Positions 25,029 through 34,800 of a stretch of 64,000 nucleotides of DNA are shown piece by piece; the first letter of the stretch is position 1; each line of letters opens with the position of its first letter. Position numbers and translations under genes: made by a program. The notes beneath the pieces are model-generated. The model saw only the letters and a list, made by a program, of their open reading frames with translations, had not been told where the DNA came from and ran no database searches. Source of the stretch: UMGS755 sp045595795 (GTDB lineage: Bacteria > Bacillota > Clostridia > UBA1381 > UBA9506); NCBI GenBank assembly GCA_045595795.1, contig JAZOBC010000024.1, forward strand, positions 8,002 to 72,001, read 5' to 3'.

Positions 25029-27089
25029 TTATTCCTTTGCGCTTTCTTCAATAATTTTTTTAGCGATGTGATCAGGTGCCTGCTCGTAAGCGCGGAACTC
25101 AAAGGAAAAGCTGCCTCTGCCCTGCGTCATGGAACGAAGATCAGTCGCAAATTTTGCCATTTCAGCCATAGGAACATCCGCTGTAATGGTTACGCTGCCA
25201 TCAGACTGCGGATCGCTGCCAAGCACTCTGCCGCGACGTTTGTTGACATCACCCATTACATCGCCCATATTGGCATTGGGAACGTTCACCACCAAGGTAC
25301 CAATGGGTTCCAGTAGCACAGGAGATGCCTGTGCAAGGCCAGCCTTATAAGCGAGGTTAGCTGCCATCTTAAACGCCATTTCAGAGGAGTCAACGCTGTG
25401 GTAAGAGCCATCGTATAACGTAGCCTTTAAGCCCACCACAGGATATCCTGCCAGAACGCCCTTTGTCATACTTTCGCGAAGACCCTTTTCAACGGCAGGG
25501 AAGAAGTTCTTAGGTACGGCACCGCCGAATACCTTTTCTTCAAAAACAAGATCTTCGGAATCGGTGGGTTCAAACTCAATCCAAACATGACCATACTGAC
25601 CGTGTCCACCGGATTGTTTCTTGTGCTTACCCTCTGCCTTTACGGATTTGCGAATTGCTTCACGATAGGGCACTTTTGGCTCCTTCAAATCCACATCTAC
25701 ATTATATTTTGCTTTCAATTTGCTGATTACTACTTCAATATGCTGCTCACCGATACCGGAAATGATTTGCTCCTTGGTTTCGGTGTCATGCTTTAGGCGA
25801 ATGGTCTTATCTTCTTCCATCATCTTGCCGAGACCGGCACTGATTTTTTCTTCATCGCCCTTTGCCTTTGGCATAATTGCCATGCTGGTTACGGGAGCCG
25901 GAAATTCAATTTCCTCAAAGAACAAAATTTGGCTCTTGTCACACAGTGTATCGCCCGTTGCTGTAACTGTCAGTTTGGGAACTGCACCAATATCACCGGC
26001 AGTCAGTTTATCTACTTCAATCTGCTTTTTACCGCGCATCAGGTAAATGCGTCCAATTTTTTCTTCAGCCTTTTTATTAGCGTTATAAACAGCAGCATCT
26101 TTTTTCAAAGTACCGCGGTATACACGAATGAAGGAGAGTCTGCCAATAAAGGGGTCGGCAATGGTCTTGAAGCACTGAGCCGCTAAGGGCGCTGCCGGGT
26201 CACATGCAACCTCAACTGGATCACCGGATGCATCTTCTGCAAGTTTTGTGAAGTGATCGGGACCGGGCATATATTTAATGATGGCATCCAACAACAGCTG
26301 TGTGCCCTGATTTTTAATGGCACTGCCGCAAAGAACGGGAACAATCTCACGCTTACCGGTACCGGTCTTTAGGCCATTATAAATTTCTTCGGTGGTAAAT
26401 TCTTCACCTTCAAAATATTTATTCATCAGGTCATCATCTGTTTCAGCCACGGCTTCCATAATCATATCGCGAACCGGCTGAATTTCATCATCCATACCAT
26501 CAGGCACGGGACCGTCAATACGTTTATCCCCTTCCCAACGGCGGGAGGTCATATCTACCACGTTCACAAAGCCATCTATCTGCTCACCTTTTTTAATGGG
26601 CACGAGGCATGGTGCAATGCGCTTGCCGAATTTTTCTTTCAGTTCAGCCAAAACCTTATGATAATCGGCTTTTTCATCATCTAATTTATTAATAAAAATA
26701 ATGAGGGGAATGCCCTTCTTTTCACAAAGAGCCCAGGCTTTTTCTGCACCGACGCTTACGCCGGACTTGCCGCTGACTACCAAAACAGCACAATCAGCCG
26801 CTGCAACAGCTTCTGCCTGTTCGCCCACAAAATCAAAATATCCCGGGGTGTCAATCAAGGTGATTTTTCCATCACGCCATTCTAACGGAAGTGTGGCCGC
26901 ACTAATGGAACACAGACGTTTAACTTCTTCAGGATCATAGTCGCTGACCGTGTTGCCTGCTGCGATTGTTCCCAAACGATCTGCAGCACCGGAACAGAAC
27001 AGCAACGCTTCAACCAGCGAGGTTTTTCCTGCACGTCCATGCCCTAAAAACACAACATTTCTGAGTTTTGCTACCGGATAGTCTTTCAT
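25029..27089 (-). CDS. EF-G-like translational GTPase (EF-G2-type paralogue)
   Basis: This is a 686-residue five-domain EF-G homologue. The P-loop reads GHGRAGKTSL in place of the usual AHIDAGKTT, and switch II reads DTPGYFDF in place of DTPGHVDF, so the conserved catalytic histidine is a tyrosine. Both changes mark the EF-G-like branch found beside true EF-G in many bacteria, not the main elongation factor. G4 is NKLD. Domain IV and the C-terminal beta/alpha domain are complete. Its role is not certain; ribosome-linked functions other than normal translocation are likely. It forms a single-gene unit between the cca and tgt units, with AGGGAAATTG before the ATG. Confidence 0.88.
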   Translation of the reverse strand: MKDYPVAKLRNVVFLGHGRAGKTSLVEALLFCSGAADRLGTIAAGNTVSDYDPEEVKRLCSISAATLPLEWRDGKITLIDTPGYFDFVGEQAEAVAAADCAVLVVSGKSGVSVGAEKAWALCEKKGIPLIIFINKLDDEKADYHKVLAELKEKFGKRIAPCLVPIKKGEQIDGFVNVVDMTSRRWEGDKRIDGPVPDGMDDEIQPVRDMIMEAVAETDDDLMNKYFEGEEFTTEEIYNGLKTGTGKREIVPVLCGSAIKNQGTQLLLDAIIKYMPGPDHFTKLAEDASGDPVEVACDPAAPLAAQCFKTIADPFIGRLSFIRVYRGTLKKDAAVYNANKKAEEKIGRIYLMRGKKQIEVDKLTAGDIGAVPKLTVTATGDTLCDKSQILFFEEIEFPAPVTSMAIMPKAKGDEEKISAGLGKMMEEDKTIRLKHDTETKEQIISGIGEQHIEVVISKLKAKYNVDVDLKEPKVPYREAIRKSVKAEGKHKKQSGGHGQYGHVWIEFEPTDSEDLVFEEKVFGGAVPKNFFPAVEKGLRESMTKGVLAGYPVVGLKATLYDGSYHSVDSSEMAFKMAANLAYKAGLAQASPVLLEPIGTLVVNVPNANMGDVMGDVNKRRGRVLGSDPQSDGSVTITADVPMAEMAKFATDLRSMTQGRGSFSFEFRAYEQAPDHIAKKIIEESAKE

Positions 27090-27159
27090 TCAATTTCCCT
27101 CCATGTTCTCATGCAAACTGCATGTAATTTTTCATGTTCATTCACGGTTTTATAGTAAA

Positions 27160-27175
27160 AGCCGGTACACCGGCT
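27160..27175 (-). terminator. Weak hairpin after cca
   Basis: AGCCGGT and ACCGGCT pair around a two-base loop, followed by TTTTACTAT on the minus strand. It may end the cca transcript or attenuate the EF-G-like gene. I found no clear promoter between it and that gene, so 27090-27270 holds nothing else I can support. Confidence 0.4.
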
Positions 27176-27270
27176 GCCGAAGAATGCCTGGAAATTAGAA
27201 TTGCTCTTCGTTATTCAATTATCATCTGCATCATAGTATATGAAACATATATACCACAAAAAATTGCTTT

Positions 27271-28596
27271 TTAATCAATTTTTTTAAAAAATTTCAAAAG
27301 TTCTTCTTTTCGGTTTGCTGTCGGATTTTCAAGCACCATTTCAAGTGCTTTGCAAAGCACCGCACCAATCTCTTTGCCTTGATACCCCAAAGCCATCACA
27401 TCATAACCGCAAATAGCAAGATCAGATACCGTCAGAGCATCACCGTCTGCCATAATTTCTTCGTAGAGTGCTTCTATGTTGTCTAAATATGCCTTTCGCT
27501 CAGCAAGAAGCGAGGGGTTTTGCCCTAAGGTGTCGGCACGTTTGATGGTAAGAAGCGCAGGAAACAACTCTGCACCCAAACTGCTCACCATACGTCTGAC
27601 ACTGCTTTTGGTTTCGGCAGGGCGACGATCATGATAGCTAATGAGTTTTTGCACTTGCTCTTTGGTTTGGTTGTCAAACCGCAAGCGCGATAAAACATCT
27701 TCTGCCAGTGCCACACCAGCTTTATCGTGCCCTTTAAAATGGTCAACACCGTTTTCATCTGTGGTCTTTTTCTCCGGTTTTCCCACATCGTGCAGCAGTG
27801 CTGCCAAACGCAAAACCGGCTCTTTGGGCACATTTTCTGTCACCTTTAAAATATGATGTGCCACATCATAAATATGATATTTAATATTTTGTTCCACACC
27901 AAAGCATGCATCAAATTCCGGCAAAACCACAGCTAATAAACCCGTCTGATGCATGATATCAAAAACCGAAAGCCGGTCTGAGAGCAAAATTTTCATGAGC
28001 TCGTCGCGAATCCGCTCACCGCTCACCGCAGATAAAAGTGGTGCAAGCGCTGAGATGGCGTCTAAAATTTTTTCATCTATCGCAAAGCTCGTTTGTGCTG
28101 AAAATCGAAGCGCACGCAGCATCCGCAAGGCATCTTCATCAAACCGGATGAGGGGGTCACCCACACAACGAATCAGCTTTTTTTCAATATCCTCTCTGCC
28201 TCCAAAGGGATCAACCAAGCCGACTTCTGGATGATATGCCATGGCATTCATGGTAAAATCCCGTCGGGATAAATCAGCACAAATATCGTCAGTAAAAGTA
28301 ACGGATTCAGGTTTTCGATGGTCGGCATACGTGCCATCTACACGAAAGGTCGTCACTTCATATTGTCCACCGCTTAGCACCACCGTAACCGTGCCATGCT
28401 TAATGCCGGTGGGAATCGTTTTGGAAAAAACAGAAAGGATGACCTCCGGTGGTGCTGCTGTCGTCACATCCCAGTCCTGAGGGGTCCTTTCCAAAAACAT
28501 ATCCCGCACGCAACCGCCTACGGCATATGCGCTGTAACCCGCTTTGTTTAGTGTCTCCAGAATGTGTCTCACATCCTGCGGAAGTATCCAACTCAT
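27271..28596 (-). CDS. cca: CCA tRNA nucleotidyltransferase with HD domain
   Basis: This is a 441-residue class II enzyme that adds or repairs the 3' CCA of tRNA. The nucleotidyltransferase motif AVGGCVRDMFL and the metal-binding aspartates of the QDWDVTT motif lie near residues 26-45, the RRDFTMNAMAYHP motif further on, and a C-terminal HD domain contains LLHDVGKPEKK. The HD domain may add phosphatase or phosphodiesterase activity, as in other long CCA enzymes. ATG 28596 has AGGAGG eight bases upstream and lies 16 bases after the expected transcription start, which excludes the longer reading to 28668. Confidence 0.93.
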   Translation of the reverse strand: MSWILPQDVRHILETLNKAGYSAYAVGGCVRDMFLERTPQDWDVTTAAPPEVILSVFSKTIPTGIKHGTVTVVLSGGQYEVTTFRVDGTYADHRKPESVTFTDDICADLSRRDFTMNAMAYHPEVGLVDPFGGREDIEKKLIRCVGDPLIRFDEDALRMLRALRFSAQTSFAIDEKILDAISALAPLLSAVSGERIRDELMKILLSDRLSVFDIMHQTGLLAVVLPEFDACFGVEQNIKYHIYDVAHHILKVTENVPKEPVLRLAALLHDVGKPEKKTTDENGVDHFKGHDKAGVALAEDVLSRLRFDNQTKEQVQKLISYHDRRPAETKSSVRRMVSSLGAELFPALLTIKRADTLGQNPSLLAERKAYLDNIEALYEEIMADGDALTVSDLAICGYDVMALGYQGKEIGAVLCKALEMVLENPTANRKEELLKFFKKID

Positions 28597-28618
28597 ATTT
28601 GTGCCTCCTACTATATTT

Positions 28619-28647
28619 ATTATAAATTTTTTTAAAAAATCTGTCAA
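28619..28647 (-). promoter_or_regulatory. Full-consensus sigma-A promoter of cca
   Basis: TTGACA (28647-28642), 17 bases, TATAAT (28624-28619) on the minus strand. The leader is about 16 bases. The rest of 28648-28801 is AT-rich and holds nothing I recognise. Confidence 0.82.
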
Positions 28648-28801
28648 TACTCCCTCTGCTTTTTCCACGAATTCTGTTGATTTTTACTAAAAAACCGTCT
28701 TTTTTTGTGTTTAAGATGTTCTCTCATGATTCATCCTTGCGTTTTTTGATATCTCACATCGAGTCTATATATATTTTTTTACAAAAAACATGATTTTATC
28801 A

Positions 28802-28830
28802 TTGACAGAAGACCAAAAAAAAGGTACAAT
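28802..28830 (+). promoter_or_regulatory. Sigma-A promoter of rny
   Basis: TTGACA (28802-28807), 17 bases, TACAAT (28825-28830); leader about 60 bases. Confidence 0.78.
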
Positions 28831-28898
28831 ATAGAATGGATTTGCTTATTTATTATAAGTAAATGTAAATTTTAATAAGGAGGAAAAAGAGAGACAAG

Positions 28899-30455
28899 AT
28901 GACAGAGATGATTATCTACATAGCAGTCGCTTTGATTCTGATTGCCCTTGCTGCTTTTATTGCGTTCCGCTTGGGCATTTCCTATAGAAAAAAGATTGCC
29001 GAAGCCGAGTTTGGCAGTGCAGAGGCAGAAGCTAAGGAAATCATTCAGCGTGCTAAAAAAGAAGGCGAAAGCAAAAAGCGTGAAATGCTTTTAGAAGCCA
29101 AAGAAGAAAATCACAAGCAAAGACAGGAGCTTGACAGAGAAATGAAAGAACGCAGAAGCGAAATTTCTCGTCAAGAACGTCGCATTCAGCAAAAAGAAGA
29201 GAACCTTGACAAAAAAACCGAATCCATTGAAGCCAAAGAGGAAAAGCTCTCACTCAAGGAAAAAGAGCTCGACCAGTTAAAAGGCGAAATTGAAGAGGTT
29301 AAGAAGAAAGAAATCGTGGTACTTGAGCAACTTTCCGGTTTATCCGCAGAAGAAGCAAAGCAGTTCCTGCTCAAGAGCGTTGAAAGCGAAGTGCGTCATG
29401 AAGCTGCCTTAATGGTAAAGGAAATTGAAACACAGGCGAAAGAAAATGCCGAAAAAAATGCCAAGAACATCATTGCCGGTGCTATTCAGAAATGTGCCGC
29501 TGACCATGTTGCAGAAACAACCGTTAGTGTGGTGAACCTGCCGAGTGATGAAATGAAGGGCCGTATCATTGGCCGTGAAGGCAGAAACATCCGCACCTTA
29601 GAAACCTTAACCGGTATTGATCTGATTATTGATGATACTCCCGAAGCTGTTATCTTATCCGGCTTCGACCCGGTTCGCCGCGAGATTGCCCGTCTTTCCT
29701 TGGAAAAACTCATTGTTGACGGCAGAATTCATCCCGCACGCATTGAAGAAATGTATGAAAAAGCGAAAAAAGAGGTTGAAACCGAAATTAAGCAGGAAGG
29801 TGAAAATGCCGTATTTGAAACCGGCGTTCACGGTCTGCATCCCGAAATTATTCGTCTGCTGGGTAAACTGAAATACAGAACCAGCTACGGTCAGAATGTT
29901 TTGAAGCACTCCATTGAGGTTTCTCACCTGTCCGGTTTAATCGCCGGCGAGCTGGGTGCTGATATCACCATTGCAAAGCGTGCCGGTCTGCTTCATGACC
30001 TTGGCAAAGCTGCCGACCATGAAATGGAAGGCTCACACGTGATGATTGGTGCCGATTTGGCTAAGAAATATAAAGAAGGTCAGGAAGTGCTCCACGCAAT
30101 TATGGCACATCACGGCGACGTTGAAGCAAACACCTTGGTTGCTGTAATTGTACAAGCAGCCGATGCAATTTCAGCTGCCCGCCCCGGTGCACGTCGCGAA
30201 AACATTGAATCTTACATTAAGCGTCTTGAAAAGCTCGAAGAAATTGCCAACTCCTTTGAAGGCGTTGAACGTTCCTTCGCAATTCAAGCAGGTCGTGAAA
30301 TCAGAATCATGGTAAAACCTGAGGATGTGAAAGACGACGGCATCACAATGGTGGCAAGAGACATCGTCAAGAAGATCGAAAGCGAACTTGAATATCCCGG
30401 TCAGATTAAGGTTAATGTCATTCGCGAAACTCGCGCCATTGAATATGCAAAATAA
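28899..30455 (+). CDS. rny: Ribonuclease Y
   Basis: This is a 518-residue membrane-anchored endoribonuclease that starts bulk mRNA decay in Firmicutes. The order is one N-terminal membrane helix (residues 4-24), a highly charged coiled coil (about 30-150), a KH domain (GRIIGREGRNIRTLE) and an HD domain with the AGLLHDLGKAADHE metal site. Length and order are normal. AAGGAGG precedes the ATG. It is a single-gene unit with its own promoter and terminator. Confidence 0.97.
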   Translation: MTEMIIYIAVALILIALAAFIAFRLGISYRKKIAEAEFGSAEAEAKEIIQRAKKEGESKKREMLLEAKEENHKQRQELDREMKERRSEISRQERRIQQKEENLDKKTESIEAKEEKLSLKEKELDQLKGEIEEVKKKEIVVLEQLSGLSAEEAKQFLLKSVESEVRHEAALMVKEIETQAKENAEKNAKNIIAGAIQKCAADHVAETTVSVVNLPSDEMKGRIIGREGRNIRTLETLTGIDLIIDDTPEAVILSGFDPVRREIARLSLEKLIVDGRIHPARIEEMYEKAKKEVETEIKQEGENAVFETGVHGLHPEIIRLLGKLKYRTSYGQNVLKHSIEVSHLSGLIAGELGADITIAKRAGLLHDLGKAADHEMEGSHVMIGADLAKKYKEGQEVLHAIMAHHGDVEANTLVAVIVQAADAISAARPGARRENIESYIKRLEKLEEIANSFEGVERSFAIQAGREIRIMVKPEDVKDDGITMVARDIVKKIESELEYPGQIKVNVIRETRAIEYAK

Positions 30456-30465
30456 AGTGAATCTT

Positions 30466-30497
30466 AAGGCTGCAGCTTAGCTGTAGCCTTATTTTTT
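30466..30497 (+). terminator. Terminator of rny
   Basis: AAGGCTGCAG and CTGTAGCCTT pair around CTTAG, followed by ATTTTTT. Confidence 0.85.
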
Positions 30498-30588
30498 AGA
30501 AAAATGCAGCTTTTGAGGAACTTATTTCCTGATTGTTCGTCTATAGCAGTATAGAATCCATATTCTAACGATAAAGGAGGACTTTTTC

Positions 30589-32655
30589 ATGAAAAAATTG
30601 TTGTGTTTGGTGCTTTCCACCCTGATGATGTGGGTCTGCATGCTTCCCGTTGCAGGCGATCAACACGAAGCCGAATCGGCAGAAAGGCTCATGCTCATCG
30701 CAAAAGAAAAACTGTCGATTGATGACAATGTTTTTGAATTTCAGAATTACTCCTTACATACAACCGATCATGGAAACAACTATCGGTTTTACTGGGTATC
30801 AAAAGATAAAAATGCCGACCAAAGCATCTACGCCACGCTTTCAGAAGATGGCATTATTACCGGCTATTCCTATTATAAACCAAAGAACACAGACAAACTG
30901 TCCTTTGCTACCTATGGCACAGACGATGCAATCAAAGCCGCTGGTGACTTTATTACCTCCATTGATGCTGAAAAATTCAGCCAAACCAAGGTGACAGATA
31001 CGAGCAGACAATATGACGGTTCTTATCAAATTACCTTTGAGCGAGTGAAAAACGATATTCCTGTCATAGGAAACGCACTCTATTGCACCGTCGACTGCGA
31101 TACCCTGGAAATTATGCAATATACCTCCTCCTGGAGTGAGGTGACGTTCCCCGACTCGGCCCCCATATCCTTAGAAGAAGGACAGCAAGCATTTTGTGAC
31201 AAGCTGGGGCATCAACTGTTTTACCAGGTGCAAAGCACAAACTATGAAAATAGCGCAAAGCTCATCTATCGCAGCCGCTATGACGAAGACCTTTATATTG
31301 ACGCCGTCAGCGGCGAGGTGGTATCGTATGATGAGCTCAATGATTTATACTACGATTCGACCGCTCGAAATGAAGCTGCAAAAGACAGTGCTTCTGGCGG
31401 AATGGTCACTCTCTCCCCCTCTGAGCGTGCCGCCGTTGAGCAAATCGGCAACATGATTTCCGCCGCTGAAGCCGACCGCATTGTCCGGAGCATTGATGAA
31501 TTTTCTGTTGGCACGGAACTGGAACAAGAGAGTTATGATATTCAGCGCATTGAAAACGGCGATTACATCATAAATCTGTATTACCACGCTGAAACAGAAA
31601 CCAAAAGCCAATATGCCTATGTGTCTCTTCATGCCGAAACCGGGCAAATCACAAGCTACTATTATCACGAATATGACGCGGATGACGCAAAGCAGAAAAC
31701 GGAAACCAAAAAAATTGCAGCTGATGAGTTAAAGCGCAAGGCAGATGCCTTCTTAAATAAATATTATGCCGAAGAAATGGCAAACATGGTTGAAAAATCA
31801 TATTTTGACTCTGCCCTGCAGGAAAATTCCTTCCGCTATCTGAGGACGGAAGATGGCATTCCGGTTTATAACAACGGTGCTTATGTGCAATATGATGCAC
31901 AAACAGGCAAACTGACTTCCTTCACCCTGAACTGGACAAAGGTTGACTTTCCGTCTGCTGCCATGGTGCAATCTCTTGAGGCTGCCAACCGCGCCGCTAT
32001 GGAAAAAGGCAATTTTGCACTACGATATATGGTTATTCCCAACGGTGAGGATGGCTTAACCGCCACATTGCTCTATGGTTTGGCTGAAAATCCCATTTTA
32101 GATGCTGTAACCTTAAGTGCGTTAGATTATCGGCTGCGCCCCGCTCAAGAAGAAGCGCCTGCAGAATATACCGACATTGAAGGTCATTACGCAAAAGATG
32201 CCATTGTAAAGCTTGCAGAATATGATATTTTCCTTCCCGCAGTGGAAAACGGTCAACTTTGCCCCGATTCTTGCATTTCACAAAAGAATTATTTTCTGCT
32301 TCTTGACCGCATGCTTTGGAACGGACGCCATGCTGCCGATATCGATGAGCTGTTTCAATATTTAATTCGCCTCAACATTCTGACAGCAGAGGAAGTGAAT
32401 CCGCAAGCACCTGTCAAGCGAATAGATGGCATCCGTTGGCTTTTAAACGCACTGAATTACGGCGAATTTGTGAAAATTCCCAATATTTTCCGCAATCCTT
32501 TTGGTGATGTGGAAGAAGGAGATGTTGGCGTGGCAGCTGTTGCCTGGGGCCTTGGATTGGTAAAGGGCGATAACGGCCAATTCTATCCAAACGATTACCT
32601 TCGCCGTGCTGACGCGCTACTGATTATCTATAACTACATGAACAACAAAGGGTGA
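30589..32655 (+). CDS. Exported YcdB/YcdC-PepSY protein with C-terminal SLH repeats
   Basis: This is a 688-residue protein with a signal peptide (basic MKK start, hydrophobic core to about residue 22). Two YcdB/YcdC-type repeats with PepSY-like segments follow (about 30-265 and 285-520; for example YDAQTGKLTSF in the second). The last 160 residues hold S-layer-homology motifs (FGDVEEGDVGVAAVAWG, and NYL-type RRADALL) that normally tie a protein to cell-wall polymers. PepSY domains often inhibit proteases or bind in the envelope; the role here is unknown. AAAGGAGG lies upstream of the ATG, and the next gene starts four bases after its stop. I could not identify a promoter in the 90 bases before it. 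Confidence 0.8.
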   Translation: MKKLLCLVLSTLMMWVCMLPVAGDQHEAESAERLMLIAKEKLSIDDNVFEFQNYSLHTTDHGNNYRFYWVSKDKNADQSIYATLSEDGIITGYSYYKPKNTDKLSFATYGTDDAIKAAGDFITSIDAEKFSQTKVTDTSRQYDGSYQITFERVKNDIPVIGNALYCTVDCDTLEIMQYTSSWSEVTFPDSAPISLEEGQQAFCDKLGHQLFYQVQSTNYENSAKLIYRSRYDEDLYIDAVSGEVVSYDELNDLYYDSTARNEAAKDSASGGMVTLSPSERAAVEQIGNMISAAEADRIVRSIDEFSVGTELEQESYDIQRIENGDYIINLYYHAETETKSQYAYVSLHAETGQITSYYYHEYDADDAKQKTETKKIAADELKRKADAFLNKYYAEEMANMVEKSYFDSALQENSFRYLRTEDGIPVYNNGAYVQYDAQTGKLTSFTLNWTKVDFPSAAMVQSLEAANRAAMEKGNFALRYMVIPNGEDGLTATLLYGLAENPILDAVTLSALDYRLRPAQEEAPAEYTDIEGHYAKDAIVKLAEYDIFLPAVENGQLCPDSCISQKNYFLLLDRMLWNGRHAADIDELFQYLIRLNILTAEEVNPQAPVKRIDGIRWLLNALNYGEFVKIPNIFRNPFGDVEEGDVGVAAVAWGLGLVKGDNGQFYPNDYLRRADALLIIYNYMNNKG

Positions 32656-32659
32656 TTGA

Positions 32660-33442
32660 ATGAAACCGCCACTTCTCAAAGGAATCCCGCTTGCGCAACG
32701 CAATTGGGTGGATATAAACCCCTGTGATTTGGGTCAGGAACGCTGCTTGCCCGGACATAGCTATGGTCCGGCAATCCGCAACAACTACTTGATTCACTAT
32801 GTTGTCAGCGGTAAGGGCACCTTTTATCATAACGGGCATGCCCATCCGGTGAAAGCGGGAGAAATTTTTGTTATCTTCCCGCGGGAGGTAACGACCTATG
32901 CAGCTGACCAAAACGACCCGTGGCACTATATTTGGATTGGTTTTACCGGCACACTGGCTGAGCGACTTGCCTCTCTCCCCACACGGGTTTGTTCTTATAG
33001 CGCCAACACGTTTTTTGAAATGATGCACGCCGAGAACCTGACAGGTACGCGTGAGGAATTCGTGACTGCAAAAATCTTTGAAATGATGTCTGTTCTTTTT
33101 GAGGGTCAAAAGAAAGTCACCCATTATGAGCAACAGGTGTTAAACTATGTGAACGCAAATTATATGAATCCCATCACCGTAGATAGTATTTCAGCTTATT
33201 TCAACTTAGACAGACGCTATCTATCCAAACTGTTTAAAAATCGGATGGGAATCACACTGTCTGACTACCTGATTCAAACCAGACTGCAGCACGCTGCTCT
33301 TCTTCTGGCAGATGGCTACTCCGTTAATAATGCAGCTGCCATGGCGGGCTATCATGATCCATTTAATTTCTCAAAAATGTTTAAAAAAAACTACGGTATT
33401 TCGCCAACAGAATACCGTAAAAGACATATGCAGAATAAATAA
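32660..33442 (+). CDS. AraC-family regulator with cupin-like sensor domain
   Basis: This is a 260-residue regulator. The N-terminal 140 residues form a cupin (YHNGHAHPVKAGEIFVIFP segment), the fold that binds sugars or other small effectors in AraC. The C-terminal 100 residues form the double helix-turn-helix (ISAYFNLDRRYLSKLFK, and AAAMAGYHDPFNFSKMFK). It begins four bases after the SLH protein and ends at a strong terminator, so the two are co-transcribed. The effector is unknown. Confidence 0.88.
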   Translation: MKPPLLKGIPLAQRNWVDINPCDLGQERCLPGHSYGPAIRNNYLIHYVVSGKGTFYHNGHAHPVKAGEIFVIFPREVTTYAADQNDPWHYIWIGFTGTLAERLASLPTRVCSYSANTFFEMMHAENLTGTREEFVTAKIFEMMSVLFEGQKKVTHYEQQVLNYVNANYMNPITVDSISAYFNLDRRYLSKLFKNRMGITLSDYLIQTRLQHAALLLADGYSVNNAAAMAGYHDPFNFSKMFKKNYGISPTEYRKRHMQNK

Positions 33443-33449
33443 CAATTCG

Positions 33450-33482
33450 GGCTGCTCTCTTTGTAGAGCAGCCTATTTTGTT
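33450..33482 (+). terminator. Terminator after the AraC regulator
   Basis: GGCTGCTCT and AGAGCAGCC pair around CTTTGT, followed by TATTTTGTTT. Confidence 0.85.
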
Positions 33483-33547
33483 TGGTATAGGACAATCTTT
33501 GGGCGCATAAGATGGGTAATGACACTGATTTGAAAGGATGTATCACA

Positions 33548-34732
33548 ATGAAACGAATTATGGCGTTATGTCTTTCTTTTTTCCTATTATTCAGCTTTTG
33601 CGCTACTGCAGAAGAAACTGCCGTAGAAACCCAATCCGTCATCAACATCACCGCACCGGCAGCCATTTTAATTGAAGCCGGCACCGGTCAAGTGCTATTT
33701 GAAAAAAATAGCCACGACCGCCGTCCGCCTGCCTCTGTCACCAAAATTATGACGATGCTTCTCACCATGGAAGCCATTGACAGCGGTCAGATTGCCTTAG
33801 AGGACATGGTGCGCTGTTCAGAGCTTGCTGCCTCCATGGGCGGCTCGCAGGTATATTTAGAACCCGGCGAGGAAATGAGCGTGCGCGATATGTTAAAGGC
33901 TGTAGCCGTTGCTTCCGGCAACGATGCCGCCGTGGCTCTGGCGGAGCACATTGCCGGCAGCATGGAGGGCTTTGTGGCAAAAATGAATGAGCGCGCACAA
34001 GCTTTAGGCATGCACGATACTCACTTTGTGAACTGCAACGGTTTAGACGACCCCGAACATTTAACCAGTGCCTATGACATTGCATTGATGAGTCGCGAAC
34101 TGGTGAAGCATCCTTTAATTTTAGAATTTACCGGCATCTGGATGGATAACCTCAGGGACGGTGCCTTTGGTCTCGTGAACACAAATAAGTTGATTCGCTT
34201 TTATGAAGGGGCAAACGGACTAAAAACCGGCTCAACCAGCGTGGCAAAATATTGCCTTTCTGCCTCAGCCGTTCGTGATGGCATGAATCTCATTGCCGTT
34301 ATTATGGGGGCAGACTCTTCAAAAGACCGCTTTGGAGACGCCAGCAAATTGCTCGACTATGGTTTTGCAAACTTTGCCATCGCCGGCTCACTGCTGACAG
34401 AAGAAGAATTACCGCAGATTGCCGTTGTAAAAGGAATCCAAGCGCAAGTTGAAACAAAGGTCTCAGATGATTTTCATGTTTTAGTCAGCAAATCAAAACT
34501 GGGTAGCATTGAAAAACAAATTACCCTGCCTGAAGTCTTGGAAGCCCCCGTCCGCACAGGTGACGTCGTCGGCAGTGTTGAATTTATCATTGACGGTAAC
34601 CGCGTGGGCGGTACTGATATCATCGCAAAAACCGACGCACCGCGCATCAGTCCCTTTGGTATGTTGAAAAAACTGACAAAACAGCTGCTCTTTGGTAATC
34701 AAGAGCAAACAGCCTCCGAATTAGTCGCATAA
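33548..34732 (+). CDS. D-alanyl-D-alanine carboxypeptidase (DacF/DacA class)
   Basis: This is a 394-residue secreted penicillin-binding protein of the S11 family that trims the last D-alanine from peptidoglycan stem peptides. A signal peptide (cut near ATAEE, about residue 21) is followed by the catalytic Ser63 and Lys66 in the ASVTKIM motif, Ser123-Gly-Asn125, and Lys226-Thr-Gly, then the C-terminal beta domain that positions it at the membrane. ATG 33548 is chosen because AAAGGATG precedes it and it begins a normal signal peptide; the 12-codon extension upstream does not. The next gene is BofC-like, which suggests sporulation use as for DacF in Bacillus, but the sequence does not settle this. 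Confidence 0.9.
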   Translation: MKRIMALCLSFFLLFSFCATAEETAVETQSVINITAPAAILIEAGTGQVLFEKNSHDRRPPASVTKIMTMLLTMEAIDSGQIALEDMVRCSELAASMGGSQVYLEPGEEMSVRDMLKAVAVASGNDAAVALAEHIAGSMEGFVAKMNERAQALGMHDTHFVNCNGLDDPEHLTSAYDIALMSRELVKHPLILEFTGIWMDNLRDGAFGLVNTNKLIRFYEGANGLKTGSTSVAKYCLSASAVRDGMNLIAVIMGADSSKDRFGDASKLLDYGFANFAIAGSLLTEEELPQIAVVKGIQAQVETKVSDDFHVLVSKSKLGSIEKQITLPEVLEAPVRTGDVVGSVEFIIDGNRVGGTDIIAKTDAPRISPFGMLKKLTKQLLFGNQEQTASELVA

Positions 34733-34737
34733 AAATG

Positions 34738-34800
34738 CCTCCTGCATAATTTTTCTTTGTTGGGTAAAGGTAATAGCAAAGAATATAATATGCAGGAGGA
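34738..34800 (+). promoter_or_regulatory. Hairpin that hides the ribosome site of the BofC-like gene
   Basis: CCTCCTGCAT (34739-34748) is the exact complement of ATGCAGGAGG (34790-34799), the ribosome site of the gene at 34807. TCTTTG (34754-34759) pairs with CAAAGA (34777-34782). The two stems are separated by an AT-rich internal loop, and the hairpin loop is about 17 bases. No T-run follows, so this is not a standard terminator. Folding would block translation of the downstream gene. Confidence 0.6.

Noticed and set aside
25029..27089. Calling the gene fusA, the main elongation factor G
   Set aside because: P-loop and switch II motifs are those of the EF-G-like paralogue, and no rpsL, rpsG or tuf lies nearby.
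28648..28801. A riboswitch or small gene between the cca and rny promoters
   Set aside because: The stretch is AT-rich without a stable hairpin, ribosome site or open frame that I can support.
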